Part shown: one piece after another, positions 43,926 through 55,809 of the stretch
How the letters are laid out: each line of letters starts with the position of its first letter
Numbering within the stretch: the first letter of the stretch is position 1
Assembly: GCF_033118175.1 (NCBI RefSeq)
Contig: NC_083711.1
Coordinates: 49,672,001-49,736,000 of the forward strand
Length of the DNA: 64,000 nucleotides
Origin: Dama dama
Lineage: Eukaryota; Chordata; Mammalia; Artiodactyla; Cervidae
Direction of reading: 5' to 3'
Program-made: the position numbers and the translations under genes
Notes under the pieces: model-generated
Databases searched by the model: none
What the model was told of the DNA's origin: nothing
The model's input: only the letters and a program-made list of their open reading frames with translations

Positions 43926-44062
43926 ACAGTAAAGAATCTGCCTGCAGTGTGGGAGACATGGTTTGATCCCCGGGAAATCCCGTGGACAGAGGAGCCTGGC
44001 AGGCTATGGTCCATGGGATCACAAAGAATTGGACAGGACTGAGTGGCTAACGCTAACAGTAT
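43926..44062 (+). mobile_element. Bov-tA SINE with internal deletion
   Basis: The head (CAGTAAAGAATCTGCCTGCA, B-box GTTTGATCCCC) joins directly to the late body (AATCCCGTGGACAGAGGAGC). It skips the roughly 60-bp block that contains GGCAACCCACTCCAGTATTC in other copies. Confidence 0.85.
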
Positions 44063-44244
44063 CACAAGCTCTTTAGAAGGAAATCCTATAAATGTAGGGT
44101 ACAGTGAATAAGAGATTAAGAATTCACCTTCCCCACAATGCTCCCTAAGAGTATGTGTACTTTTTTTGGGAAAAAGTTTCTTTATTTTCTTCTACAAATT
44201 CATGACATACCTCAGAGAGATAGTTCAAAGCCCTTCTCTGGAAG

Positions 44245-44429
44245 TGAAGTGAAAATTGCTCAGTAGTGACTCTTTGTGACCCCATGGACTATACAGTCCC
44301 TGGAATTCTCCAGGCCAGAATACTGGAGTGGGTAACTTCCCTTCTCCAGGGGATCTTTCCAACCCAGGGATCAAACCCAGGTCTCCCACATGGCAGGTGG
44401 ATTCTTTACCAGATGAGCCACAAGGAAAG
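44245..44429 (-). mobile_element. Bov-tA SINE with 13-bp TSD
   Basis: A complete antisense copy (AATTGCTCAGTAGTGACTCT at left, GGATCAAACCCAGGTCTCCC and CAGATGAGCCACAAGG at right). TSD CCTTCTCTGGAAG lies at 44232-44244 and 44430-44442. Confidence 0.93.
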
Positions 44430-44442
44430 CCTTCTCTGGAAG

Positions 44443-45519
44443 GCACTTTCTTATTGGCCTCCTTTGATGTGGCAAATGCCATACTGAGGGAAGAAATTCA
44501 CTGTACAAATTCCCATTCAATATAGTGTTGAAATTCATTGCTGTGGGGGAAGATATAGACTTTGATAGAGTTTCAGTCACAGGAAAAACTTGGAGGAGGC
44601 TGGAAATAAAATGCCACACAGTGTGAAACTTGGGCCAATGAACTTTTACTGGGGTTAGTTGGTCCAAAGCTATAAATATTAAGTTAACTCAAACTGAGTT
44701 GAGCAAATGATCTTTAATAAAACCGGCATGCTGGAACATCCTCAGATTACATTTATAATTTTGTTTGGATCCGTAAATGGCTACTGTGTAGGGACTGTGG
44801 TAGACAGGCATATAGGAGGAGGAACTCTGGAGAGTAGTGATAAGGCAAGGATGTGACCCCAGGGTATATCCCCTACTTCGGAAGAAAAACCTTTGTGTCC
44901 CTGGGGAGGAGTAGCAAAGAGTTAGTTTCCCTGAGGCTGGATGTGTTTGGTTTGGCATTTGCCAAACAGCCCAGGGGCTGTTATCTTCTCTCTCCAGAGT
45001 GGTCTTGAAGCTAGGAAGTTGAACAGATGGTAAGGACCCAGTAAGGTGTCTGAGAGACAGAGAGAATGAAAAACAGAGGTAACAGCAAATAGGACAGGCA
45101 AGATGAGTCTGGAATGATAAGCCACACCTGCCGAGATGACAGAAGAATGAGGAAATAATCAACCAGCATGTTGGGTGGGACCCACATACTTTTCAATCAA
45201 CTATATAAATGCTTTTCTTGGAGTGGAGACTAGGTGTTATCTAGTTCGTCAAGTTTTAACTGCAAGCTGGGCTTTCTCACTTCTGCTTATAACTTCCCCT
45301 CAACCATTTATTAAAAAAAAAAAAAAAAACACTTCACATTTATACACCATCAGCGATATATTGTTTAGTAGGAGAGAGTCTGATCTTAAAGAGTTTACAG
45401 CCATATATTCAACCAACCAGAGCACTATATAGTTTTGCTTGTTCTCATCTTTCTTTTCTAAACCCCACAACCTTGTTTATTTGTTAAGCAAGTTCTCGTG
45501 TGTTGTGCCATGTTTCAGC
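44443..45519. other. Unassigned
   Basis: No repeat identified except an A17 run near 45311-45328. The minus-strand open frame 44689-45162 (157 codons) shows no domain and lacks any supporting context, so I do not call it a gene. Confidence 0.4.
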
Positions 45520-45738
45520 TAGTTTTCCAGGCATTACAGATGCCTACACATTTCATGTTCATAAAAACCCTCTGGGGTAGGGGCTGTTGCTATTCTTACT
45601 TTATCTGTAAGGAAACTGTGGACATGGAAGTTAAATAACTCTCCCAAAGTCATATAGCCAGTAAGTGGCAGAGCTGAGATTTGAACCAGTGACTCTGGCT
45701 CCAGAGTCTATGGTCTTAACAATTTTACCACATTGCAT
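45520..45738 (-). mobile_element. MIR SINE, antisense
   Basis: TTTTCCAGGCATTACAGATG, CATAAAAACCCTCTGGGGTA, CCAGTAAGTGGCAGAGCTGA, GATTTGAACCAGTGACTCTG and CCAGAGTCTATGGTCTTAAC give a nearly complete antisense MIR. Confidence 0.82.
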
Positions 45739-45869
45739 GGTCTTGATTTTGAATTGGTAGTTACTAAAAAAAAAAAGAAAAATATTTGAATGATGAACAC
45801 AGGATCTAATTTTAACTAATTTCCTGTTGGAGAGAAAAAGAGTTCCTTTTCTTTTTTAAAATAAGAGCC

Positions 45870-45898
<29 letters not shown>
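45870..45898 (+). repeat. Poly(A) run
   Basis: 29 consecutive A. Upstream TTTTTTAAAATAAGAGCC does not reveal a retroelement body or TSD. Confidence 0.9.
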
Positions 45899-45904
<6 letters not shown>

Positions 45905-47167
45905 GAATCAGTTGCTTCTAAGTAGTTTTAGAACCTACATCATTTTTTCACTGTGCAAGAAATGAGAGAATAGGGTGCAATGAGGGAATGATTTAACTGT
46001 CATTAGGGTTTCTTCCAAAGCTCAGGCTATTTCTATGAAGCCAGAAGAAAAGAGGCTGTTCTTGTGTTCACCAGGGCCAAAGTGATCGCCAAATCTGCTA
46101 CCCTCCAGGTGGTTCTGCTCTTTTACTTATTAAACAGCTGCTGATGGGATTCTATTTATGTGCTGTTACTGGGCTGGATGAGATGGACATCCACGGAAAT
46201 ACACACGTGGCATCTGCCATTAATGAGCTTAAAATTTGAAGAAGGAGACTAAACACACACATACCATCTTTAAATAACTTTCACAAATCTAGTAGCATGT
46301 GAGCAAAGCCCTCAAATAAAGATTTCAGGGGTGAAGATCAGTGGGGAAAATTTATGGAAAGGCTGACTTTGAATAGATGGGGAGATGGCATATTGAACCT
46401 ATACACCTCTGCAGATTCTCTTAGTCTTATCTGGTTCAAGAGCTTTGACCTCTTCCATCCATCTGCTCTGCCTTAGTTGGGAGCTGACAAAGTCTGTGGT
46501 CTTTGACATTCTACCAACCAAGACTGGCCAGCTCCATGCCTGGGCTCTCTGGTTCCTTCCGTACTTCGAGACTTGTATGATACATCATACTATTAAGCAT
46601 GGGCTCTATTTGCCTAAGCAGCTCTTCAGGGGTCCAGAAGACACAACCCAGAAGAGAGTTGACTTGGGCAAAGAGCAATAAGAGCTGGAAAGAATTTGGG
46701 CAGATAAGTACTCTTTCCTTTTCATCCTTCAATGGACTCATCCAAGACAGTTTCTCTGGCCAGCCTGTCTGGAGACATTCTGGGTAGCTGAGTAGATGAC
46801 CTGATAAGTGACTGAGATTCTTTAAGCTCATAGTGAAGTAGAGGCCATTGCTGTTATGTTACCTTTTATTGCTTGTCATCATCCCCTGTGTCTCTTTCTT
46901 TTCCCTTCACTCTTGTCCCAGGACTGCATTTCCCTAAAGAAATATCTCATAATTTTTGCTACAGTTTTTGTTTTCTAGAAGTTTTGGAGTAAGACAGAAG
47001 AGATGAAAATCTTTGTAGAGTATAGGATATACAAAGGAATGATCTGGATTGAGAATATTTATGTTGGGAATAGCCATGGTCAAATTTTAGAGGGCCATGA
47101 TGAGAGACATATAGATTCTTGGAAAGCTTTTGAACATAGGAGTGCCATAGTGGAAGCTGGGGTTTAG
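45899..47167. other. Unassigned with probable L2 remnants
   Basis: About 46150-46280 (GCTGTTACTGGGCTGGATGA) and about 47060-47165 (AGAGGGCCATGATGAGAGAC, then a CATAGGAGTGCCATAGTG stretch) resemble L2. No gene recognised; the open frame 46511-46831 (minus) has no domain. Confidence 0.4.
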
Positions 47168-47180
47168 GAAGGTAGATCAG

Positions 47181-47617
47181 TTCAATTCAGTCACCCAGTC
47201 ATGTCCAACTCTTTGTGACCCATGGACTGCAGCACGTCAGGCCTCTCTGTCCATCACCAACTCCTAGAGTTTACTCAGACTCATGTCCATTGAGTCAGTG
47301 ATTCATCCAACCATCTCATCGTCTGTCATCTGCTTCTCCTCCTGCCTTCAATCTTTCCCAGCATCAGGGTCTTCTCCAATGAGTCAGTTCTTCATATCAG
47401 GTGGCTAAAGTATTGGAGTTTCAGCTTCAGCATCAGTTCTTCCAATGAATATTCAGGACTGATCTCCTTGAGGATGGACTGGTTGGATCTCCTTGCAGTC
47501 CAACAGACTCTCAAGAGTCTTCTCCAACACCATGGCTCAAAGACATCAGTTCTTCAGTGCTCAGCTTTCTTTATAGTCCAATTCTCACATCCCTACCTGA
47601 CTACTGGAAAAAACCAT
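47181..47617 (-). mobile_element. BovB LINE 3' end with 13-bp TSD
   Basis: Antisense BovB tail and C-terminal region (TTCAATTCAGTCACCCAGTC at left; TAGTCCAATTCTCACATCCC at right). TSD GAAGGTAGATCAG lies at 47168-47180 and 47618-47630. Only the last 430 bp or so of the element was copied. Confidence 0.94.
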
Positions 47618-47630
47618 GAAGGTAGATCAG

Positions 47631-50423
47631 GTTGAAATAAAAACTGGGGTGGTGGAGGTGGGGAGAACTGGAGACAGGACGACTATTTATGATTTAAATG
47701 TGAGGCTCTATATAAGACCATGCTGTAGAAATTAAATGGTGGATGAGGAACCTTAAGAAGGCTTTAAGCTATCTTAGTAAAATAAGAAGTCATTCACTAG
47801 ACATGAGTAAGAGGAAGGTACAATGAGAAGGTTAAAGGAGGGGGAGTGCCAGTGAGTATTAATTACACTCCTGAGGTCATGCTACTGAGCAGCCATGGTT
47901 CAGACTGGGTCACAGTGCTTTATGTTGAGCCTGGCTATGTGGCTGTAGTTCTTCCTACTCTCTATCAATATGCTTCTAGGGCACATACAGGAATTCCCAT
48001 TTCATGATGAGTTTGTGGACTATGAAAAAAAATTGCCAAAGTACTGATGAGATACTTACATGGTCTATTCAGTTTTGTTAATTCTGTAAATTAATTTGTT
48101 AACAGGTTAATATTCATATGTTAAAATTTTGCTAGTTAAAATTACTGCTATGGAAATTGTTATTCACAGTATGTTTTAAAGAACAAAGAGATGAACCCTG
48201 TGGTTGTGTATCCGTCGGCTCTTGTAAAGCCAGAGCAACCACACAGCACTCATGTAGTCATGACTTTTGTCCAGATCTTGCTGTTCATGAGAAGGCAGAA
48301 GTGGGTGGAGCAAGCCATGTATTCATTCTGGATCTGGAATGCAAATGCGTAAGCTCCATCTTGTTAATTTTGTGTAACCCTCAGCTACATTTAAAAACAC
48401 TTCTGAATACTTTTTGAGTTGTCACGTACTTTATACATTGGCCGGTTATTGAACATTTGAGTTTGTGTTGAAGTTCCCCATGTCCAGGATTGTTTGTTTG
48501 CCTGGAAGAGAGAATAATTAATATTCCAAAGCATTACTTGAGTACAGTTTATATGCTGAGGCAGGTAGGCAGAGGTAAACTATAAACCCAGGGAGATAAT
48601 ATAGCTACCCAGACTCTGAGGTAAGGCTAGCAAAGAATCTTGAAGTTAAAACAAACAAACAAAAAAAACTGGAAACATGAAGTTTTTGATTTGTTGTGCA
48701 TGATATCATGGTTTCCAGGGACTTGAAGTGCTGTCTGGCTGGTGACTCAGAAGTCTGCTTTTGACTCAGCGAGTCGGTCTTTTCGTGGTGGCGCAGGTAC
48801 CAAAGCACGTCCTTTTTCAAGGGGTGGTATTTCAGTGGAGGTGCCCATTTGGCTTTATGTTGATGTGCTGATCATCATGCTTATGATAGGAGCTCATTTC
48901 CTTTGAGCCCTCAAAATCTGTCTTGCAGAGATCAAGCCTGATCCAGAAGTGAGTGTCTCAGCTGCTTTCTTGTCTGAGTTTATTGGTAGAGTCAGCTGCC
49001 TGTCGGCAGTAGGCAACTGGTTTCAGTTTCATCACAGGAAGACGTGAGCCAGAAACTGCATGTAGAAATCAACCAAAGGCTTGTGGGAGTCTGACCGGTG
49101 TCATCGGTAGAAGGCTGAACAGTGCTGAGGGAGTTTCAGAAATGGGGGGAGTTTAAAAAGTGGAGGGAGTGTCACATCTTGAAGGGATGGGGGAAAGGGC
49201 AAAAAGACCCAAACCACCTCAGCAAGGAAGTGTGAGTCCAAGGAACACATGGAGGAAAGCTGAAGAAGACACAGACTTAAAACAACAACAACTGTTATCC
49301 TTAGGGGGAAGCATGTGCTATGAGTTAGCTCTATTAACCACCAAGATCCTTATACCAGAAGATTTGAGCACTGCTTAAAACATTGCTATGAGGTCATGGA
49401 AACTCTCTTGGCTTACTTTCTGTCCAGTCATTTCCAGTCTTTCTACACATGAACTTAGCTCGGTCCCCAGATGTTCTTGACTGTCTCGCCTTGTCTGGGC
49501 TCAGTGGCATTTTGCTTGGGTCTGTTTATCGTGGTTCTGACCTGTTAGCCTCACACAATGTTGCCTGCAGTAAATGTCGGCATCCTGTGTCTTGTTCATA
49601 GATCTGATGTTTCCTATATAAGAGCTGTCCACTCCTCAGGACACAGATGTCCACGATTTATTGCTCTATCTGGTCTGTTAAGAAAATTCTCTTTCTATGA
49701 AAAAAAACATAAAAACAAAACAGAACTTGACCAACAAACTCATTAATCAGCCCATCCCCCCAAATCCCCAAAGATTCTCATGTCTGGAGAGTAATTGCAG
49801 GGACCCCAAAGCAAGCTGTCTGGATTCCCAAGGCAAATGCCCAGTGAAGAGTCTCCCAGGCTGTAGCCACTGATCCCAACTTCAGCTGCGGGTTAGACAG
49901 TGTGGCTGAGCCAGCAGGCTGCTTCACAAATGCTCAGCTGGCCTCAGAGCCTTGCTGATGCCAGCTTTTCCCATGACCTGATTATGTCTCTAAATGTACA
50001 GAACTGATATTTGAAGGTTGTCTGAGTTGCTCTGCAAAGTGCTGGCATTTGCTTTGGGTTCAAGGATTTGCTCTTCTGTGTCTTTTTTAAATACAGGAGA
50101 ATGAGACACGAAGAAATGGAGCTTCCACCAGCACCTCTTGACAGACAATCCGTCTTGTCCTTGCCACATCCAAAGGTGTTTAAATTCTTTTCTAAGCTCC
50201 TTCACTTCATCTTTCTATACTTTATTCCTTGGAGACTAGGTTAATTTTGATTCCAGCTTTCACTTCTTTGAAGAGAATGCTTGCCTCCATTTATTGAGCT
50301 CCAGATTTTCGTCTGAACTCTAATACTCATATATAGCTGCCTTCTAGATGCCGTCAGTGTTATGAGATCATTTGGAAATCATTATGTTCCAGGCTAAACT
50401 TACTTTCTTTAAAGTTTCCCCAC
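47631..50423. other. Unassigned, longest stretch without recognised repeats
   Basis: Possible L2 continuation to about 47760 (GAACTGGAGACAGGACGACT). Beyond that no repeat, gene or motif is recognised. Open frames such as 48157-48417 and 49160-49378 are short and have no detectable domain. If host exons or conserved elements exist in this window, this block and 56.5-59.5 kb are the likeliest places. Confidence 0.4.
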
Positions 50424-50807
50424 AGAGAAAGACAAATATATTTCTTATATGTGGAATATAAAAAAAAATGATACAAATGGATTTAGTTACAAAACAGATA
50501 TAGACTCATAGATATAGAAAACAAACTTATGGTTACCAAATGGGAAGAGGGCAAGAGAGATAAATTAGGAGTTTGGGATACACACTACTACATTTAAAAT
50601 AGATAACCAACAAAGACCTACTGTTATGTTGGTGCAAAAGTATTTGCGGTTTTGCATTGTTGAACTTTGCTGTTTGATATTGGAATGCATTCTTAGATAA
50701 ATGTGGGTTATGTTATACACCATTTTAATGTGCATTTCTCACTTTATGTTTTTCTGTTAATGACTTATTATTTGCTGTTTATTTTATATTTATTTTAGAC
50801 TAGGGAA

Positions 50808-51826
50808 ATGATGTTAGACAAAAAGCAAATTTGAGCAGTTTTCTTATTCAAGTTCAAATTGGTCATAAAGTAGTGGAGACAACTCACAAGATCAACAACA
50901 CATTTGGCTTATGAACTGCTAGTAAATGTACAGTGCAATGGTGGCTCAAGAAATTTTGCAAAGGAGATGAGAACTCTGAAGATAAAAAGTATAGTGGCTA
51001 GCCATTGGAGGTTGACAATGACCAATTGAGAGCCATCAGCGAAGCTGATCCTCTTACAACTACATGAGGATTTGTTAAAGAACTCAGTGTTGACCATTCT
51101 ACAGCCGTTCAGCATTTGAAGCAAATTGGAAAGGTAAAAAAAGCTCAAAAAGTGGGTGCCTCATGAGCTGACCACAAATTAAAAAAAATTGTTGTTTTGA
51201 ACTGTCATTTCTCTTATTCTATGCAACAACAATGAACCATTTCTTGATTGGGATTGTGACCTGCAATGAAAAGTGGATTTTTATACAACTGGTGATGACC
51301 AGCTCAGTGATCGGACTTAGAAGAAGCTCTAAAGCAGTTCCCAAAGCCAAACTTGCACTGAATAAAGGTCATGGTCACTGTTTGGTAGTCTGCCGCTGGT
51401 GTGACCCACTCCAGCTTTCCCGGTGAAACCACTCCATCTGAGAAGCATGCTCAGTACATCGGTGAGATGCACTGAAAACTTCAATGCCTGCAGCTGGCAT
51501 TGGTCAACAGAAAGGGCCCACTTTTCCTCCAGACAATGCTCGACTGCACATCGCACAAACAGTGCTTCAAAAGTTGAATGAATTGGGCTATGAAGTTTTG
51601 CCTCATTCGCCATATTCACCTGACTTCTCACCAACTGACTATACCACTTATTCAAGCATCTCAGCAACTTTTTGCAGGGAAAACACTTCCACAAAGAGAA
51701 GGAAGCATAAAACGTGTTCCAAGTGTTCATCAAATCCCGAAGCATGGATTTTTATGCTACAGGAATAAACCAGCTTATATCTCATTGGCAAAAATGTGCT
51801 GATTGTAATGGTTTTTATTTTGATTA
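50808..51826 (+). pseudogene. mariner transposase, inactive
   Basis: Mariner transposases cut and paste the element using a DD34D triad. The coding region can be followed from ATG near 50808 to TAA at 51824-51826 across several frameshifts. The helix-turn-helix part reads in pieces (LDKKQI, then a frame containing EVDNDQLRAISEADPLTTT). The first catalytic aspartate is replaced: VTCNEKWIF near 51255-51281, where mariners have TCDEKW. The second (DNARLH, near 51535) and third (YSPDFSPTDY, near 51615-51645) are still visible. A stop occurs in the N-terminal part (ACATGA near 51060) and several codons are shifted. Confidence 0.88.
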
Positions 51827-52489
51827 ATGTGTTTGAGAAGAAATGGTATTGACCTAACAGATGCAGAAGATATTAAGAAGAAGTGGCAAGAATACACAGA
51901 AAAACTAAACAAAAAATATCTTCATGATCCAGATAACCATGGAGGTGTGATCACTCACCTAGAGCCAGATATCCTGGAGTGCAAAGTCAAGTGGGCCTTA
52001 GGAAACATCACTATGAACAAATATAGTGGAGGTGATAGAATTCCAGCTGAGGTATTTCAAATCCTAAAAGATGATGCTGTGAAAGCACTGCGCTCAATAT
52101 GGCAGCAAGTCTGGAAAACTCAGCAGTGGCCGCAGGACTGGAAAAGGTCAGTTTTCATCCCAATCCCAAAGAAAGGCAATGCCAAAGAATGCTCAAACTA
52201 CCGCACAATTGCATTCAGCTCACATGCTAGCAAAGTAATGCTCAAAATTCTCCAAACTAGGCTTCAACAGTACATGAACCGAGAACTTCCAGATGTTCAA
52301 GCTGGTTTTAGAAAAGGTAGAGGAATCAGAGATCAAATTGCTGACATCTGCTGGATCATAGAAAAAGAGAATTCCAGAAAAACATCTGCTTCATTGACTG
52401 CACTAAAGTATTTGACTGTGTGGATCACAATAAACTGTGGAAAAATTGTTAAGAGATGGGAATACCAGACCACCTTACCTGCCTCCTGA
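51827..52489 (+). pseudogene. BovB ORF2 reverse-transcriptase fragment, frame entered from mariner
   Basis: A 220-codon frame starting at an ATG in the mariner 3' end (MCLRRNGID) and reading into BovB. RTE landmarks: WQEYTEKLNKKYLHDPDNHG near residue 20, KYSGGDRIPAEVFQILKDDA near 65, WPQDWKRSVFIPIPKKGNAK near 102, ELPDVQAGFRKGRGIRDQIA near 153. A frameshift near 52370 then garbles FIDYAKAF into SLTALKYL. The YADD box (52695-52712) and the downstream part at 52717-52995 are in other frames. The endonuclease domain was never copied, so it cannot be active. Confidence 0.85.
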
Positions 52490-53490
52490 AAAATCTGTAT
52501 GCAGGTTAAGAAGCAACATTTAGAACCAGACATGGAACAATGGACTGGTTCCAAAGTGAGAAAAGAGTATGTCAAGGCTGTATATTGTCACCTTGGTTAT
52601 TTAACTTATATGCAGAGTACATCATGTGATGTGCTAGGCTGGATAAAGCACAAGTTGGAATCAAGATTGCTGGGAGAAATATCAATAACCTCAGATATGC
52701 AGATGACACGACCCTTATGGCAGAAAGTGAAGAGGAACTAAAGAGCCTCTTGATGAAAGTGAAAGAGGAGAGTGAAAAAACTGACTTAAAACTCAGCATT
52801 CAAAAAATGAAGATCATGGCTTCCAGTCCAATCACTTCAAAGCAAATAGATGGGGAAATACTGGAAACAGTGACAGATTTTCTTTTCTTGGGCTCCAAAA
52901 TCACTGTGAATGGTGACTACAATCATGAAATTAAAAGATGCTGGCTCCTTGGAAGAAAAGCTGTGACAAACCTACACAGCATATCAAAAAGCTGAGACAT
53001 CACTTTGCTGACAAAGGTCGGTCTAGTCAAGGCTATGGTTTTTCCAGTAGTCATGTATGGATGTGAGTGTTGGACCATAAAGAAAGCTGAGTGCTGAAGA
53101 ATTGATGCTTTAGAATAGATGCTTTAGAATTGATGTTGGAGAAGACTCTTGAGAGTCCCTTGGACTGTAAGAACATCAAACCAGTCAATCCTAAAGGAAA
53201 TCAGTCCTGAATACTCATTGGAAGGACTGATGCTAAAGCTGAAACTCCAATACTTTGGCCACCTGATGTGAAGAACTGACTCATTAGAAAAGACCCTGAT
53301 GTTGGAAAAGATTGAAGACAGGAGGAGAAGGGGACAACAGAGGATGAGATGGTTGGATGGCATCACCAACTCATTAAACATGAGTTTGAGCAAGCTCCAG
53401 GAGTTGGTGATGAACAGAGAAGCCTGGTATGCTGCAGTCCATGGGGTTGCAAAGAGTGGGACATGACTGAGTTGACTGAACTGAACTGAT
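51833..53490 (+). mobile_element. BovB LINE, 5'-truncated, inside mariner
   Basis: A sense BovB from upstream of the reverse-transcriptase domain to the ACTGA tail (GAGTTGACTGAACTGAACTGA). It interrupts the mariner between a GATTAATGTGTTTGAG stretch and AATGATTTAACATTTAG. I find no clear TSD. The left junction could lie a few bases either side. Confidence 0.9.
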
Positions 53491-53690
53491 AATGATTTAA
53501 CATTTAGAGTCCAAAACCGCAATTATGTTTGCAGCAACCTAATATATAGCAAAAATAACTATATTCAATATTTTGTAATAACATGTAATGGAAAATAATC
53601 TGAAAAATGTATATAACTAAATCACTTTGCTTACCTCTGAACCTAACACGGCATTGCCAATCAGCTATATGTCAATTAAAAAAATCTTTC

Positions 53691-55809
53691 TCAGTTTGCT
53701 CCCAATTTTATATTTCTAAGTCTGGAATTAATAGGTTATCTTTTAGTCCCTATATACATTTAATACCTTGTTATATCAAACCCTATTTTATGTAGTTCTT
53801 TACTTCGTTTTCTTTCTCTTTAAATTCATTGCCACCCTCCAGGTCTCATGTTCTTAAATAATAGCCTCAACTAATCTTCCTTCTGCTAGATGTATCCTCT
53901 TCAGACATCATCTTTACTGTGAAACTGTTCCTCTCCACAGCCTACAGCACAAAGCAAGAACTCCTAGTTGAGTCTGCTCTTATGTCATCTACATACTTAA
54001 CCGTAACTTTTCCTACTGGGTTTGGGAGAATCTGAATTCTGGGTAGGCTCACAGAGAGGTGGACTTGATAACGAGGAGATAAAAGCAGCTGTCAAGTCAC
54101 CGGTGCAGGTTTCTCAAATTGCATACTGAGTTGGCTCACTGTCCTATCAATGTTGGGCATAAGAAATGAATTAGATACCTAGGTGAAGCAGCCTGGTACA
54201 AATTTCAGATAAATACTTGATCTCTCTTGTGCTGATGCCAAATGAAATGAGAAGCCAGAAAATGGAAATGGGATTATGGTATAGCAGGCTGGATTTGGGT
54301 TAGACAAAGAAGAGAAAAGTTACAGTAAATATTTGAATGCATTTAACTCTAGTAGAACTTTTCTGATGAGGATTGTATGTGCCGTAAACCAATGAAGGAC
54401 TAAATATATTTGCAAATATAAATTCATACCTGAAGTATTGTGGAGAACTATATGCTTTCTATTTAACAGTAGACTTAAAAAATTATAAGCTGACCACAGA
54501 GACTTGGGAGTAGAATGTGAAAGAGAATTCTGGGGCAGCTACTTTGAAAACCAGAGGAATGTGGTATCACTTTTACTTCTTTCCCGTGGTAATTGCATTA
54601 GGTGTGACAAGTAAAGACTGACTTCCACAGGGAGGTGGAGCTTTCCCAAAATCTAAGGAGGTCAGTCTCACAATGATCCAGTATAGGTTGATGTTCTTCC
54701 TCCCTTTATTCAGCTTTTAGAAAACGGCTTATAACTTTTGACTTCAGAGATGTAATGTTTGCTTTCCATGAGCAATAACCCACTAGGCCAGGTTTGGCTT
54801 AATGTTCTGAAAGATTCTAGCTATAGCAGAGGTAGAATAATCCGCCACCTAAGGTCACTTGAGGCTGCATTAGATTTGAAGAATAGAAGTCAGGAACAAT
54901 CAACGGGCATGTAGACACTGGGGCACAGTGCTGATCTGGAAACCAATTTATATGTGGGTGTTCCTGGCCTGGTATAAAGATAGGCCTCCTGGGACAAATT
55001 TCATCTCTTTATCTTTGAAATAGACTATGACAGAGGCTCTGTGGGTAGCTTCCTTTCCAGACAAAGAGAAGCTGGTAGAAGTTGGGTAGATGACTCTCAT
55101 GGCCAAAGAGGCCAACAATTCTGGGTACATGAGTGATGTGAGATAATGAAAAGCAGGTGCTTCATACACCGAACATCTTAACTCTCAACATGGGATCAGT
55201 AGCTACCTTTGAACCTTTGTCTCTTCCAAATCAAATACTGGCAATTTCACTTTGATTACAGGGACAATTACTTTCTCTTACTATAATCTTTTAAGTATTC
55301 AACTAGATTATATAAAACTGCCATTAATAATCTGTGAGGTCAATTTGCTGATGCTCAAAGTCTATATATGTGTTCTAGTTTCTAGTTGTTGGATAAGTTG
55401 GAACTTATGATAAACTATAAACTGAAATAAACTATCTTCATCCCAACTGACATTTTAAAGATGTCTATTTATCACTCCTACATTATTAAAGTAAGTAGTT
55501 TAATGAGAGGGCAAGATGGGGTCTACAGTAATGCATAGTTTTTTGACTAAGGAAGAAGCCAGCAGTTGATTTCCTCTCATATTTTTATCCTTATGGTATA
55601 TGATGAAGCAATAAATGTTGTGAAATTGATATGATAAAAAACTGGGGCACTGTAACATATTCTGAGTGTCTTATATGGATTTGGGTCTAACCCAGGCACA
55701 ATTTGAAGCAAAGATAATAATGTTGTATTCTTACTCACCCCAACCCCCAACCATTCCTTTTTGTTGTGAACAGAGATTTTTTTTAATCCCAAAGCAGGAC
55801 TCACTTAAA
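53691..55809. other. Unassigned
   Basis: No repeat family or gene that I can name. Open frames are all under 75 codons. The block 54400-55180 has balanced composition and few indel-prone runs but no recognised content. Confidence 0.4.

Larger units (their letters stand above)
50624..53542 (+). mobile_element. mariner (Tc1/mariner) transposon, split by BovB
   Basis: Terminal inverted repeats: left TTATGTTGGTGCAAAAGTAT (50624 onward), right the complement in ATGTTTGCAGCAACCTAA (ending 53542). Both are close to the Hsmar1-type end. The target is a TA inside an L1 3'UTR. Without the BovB it is about 1.26 kb, the normal mariner size. The right 52 bp (about 53491-53542) continues the transposon after the BovB. 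Confidence 0.9.
50424..53690 (+). mobile_element. LINE-1 3' end, split by mariner
   Basis: The left part 50424-50623 (CAGAGAAAGACAAATATATT, then AAAACAAACTTATGGTTACC, ending CAACAAAGACCTACTG) and the right part 53543-53690 (TAGCAAAAATAACTATATTC, AATCACTTTGCTTACCTCTG, ending ATGTCAATTAAAAAAATC) are adjacent in an L1 3'UTR. The break falls exactly at the TA of CTACTG-TA-TAGC. Confidence 0.85.

Noticed and set aside
44689..45162. 157-codon minus-strand open frame as a host gene
   Set aside because: No domain, no signal of splicing or promoter, and other short frames of similar length overlap it. Consistent with chance.
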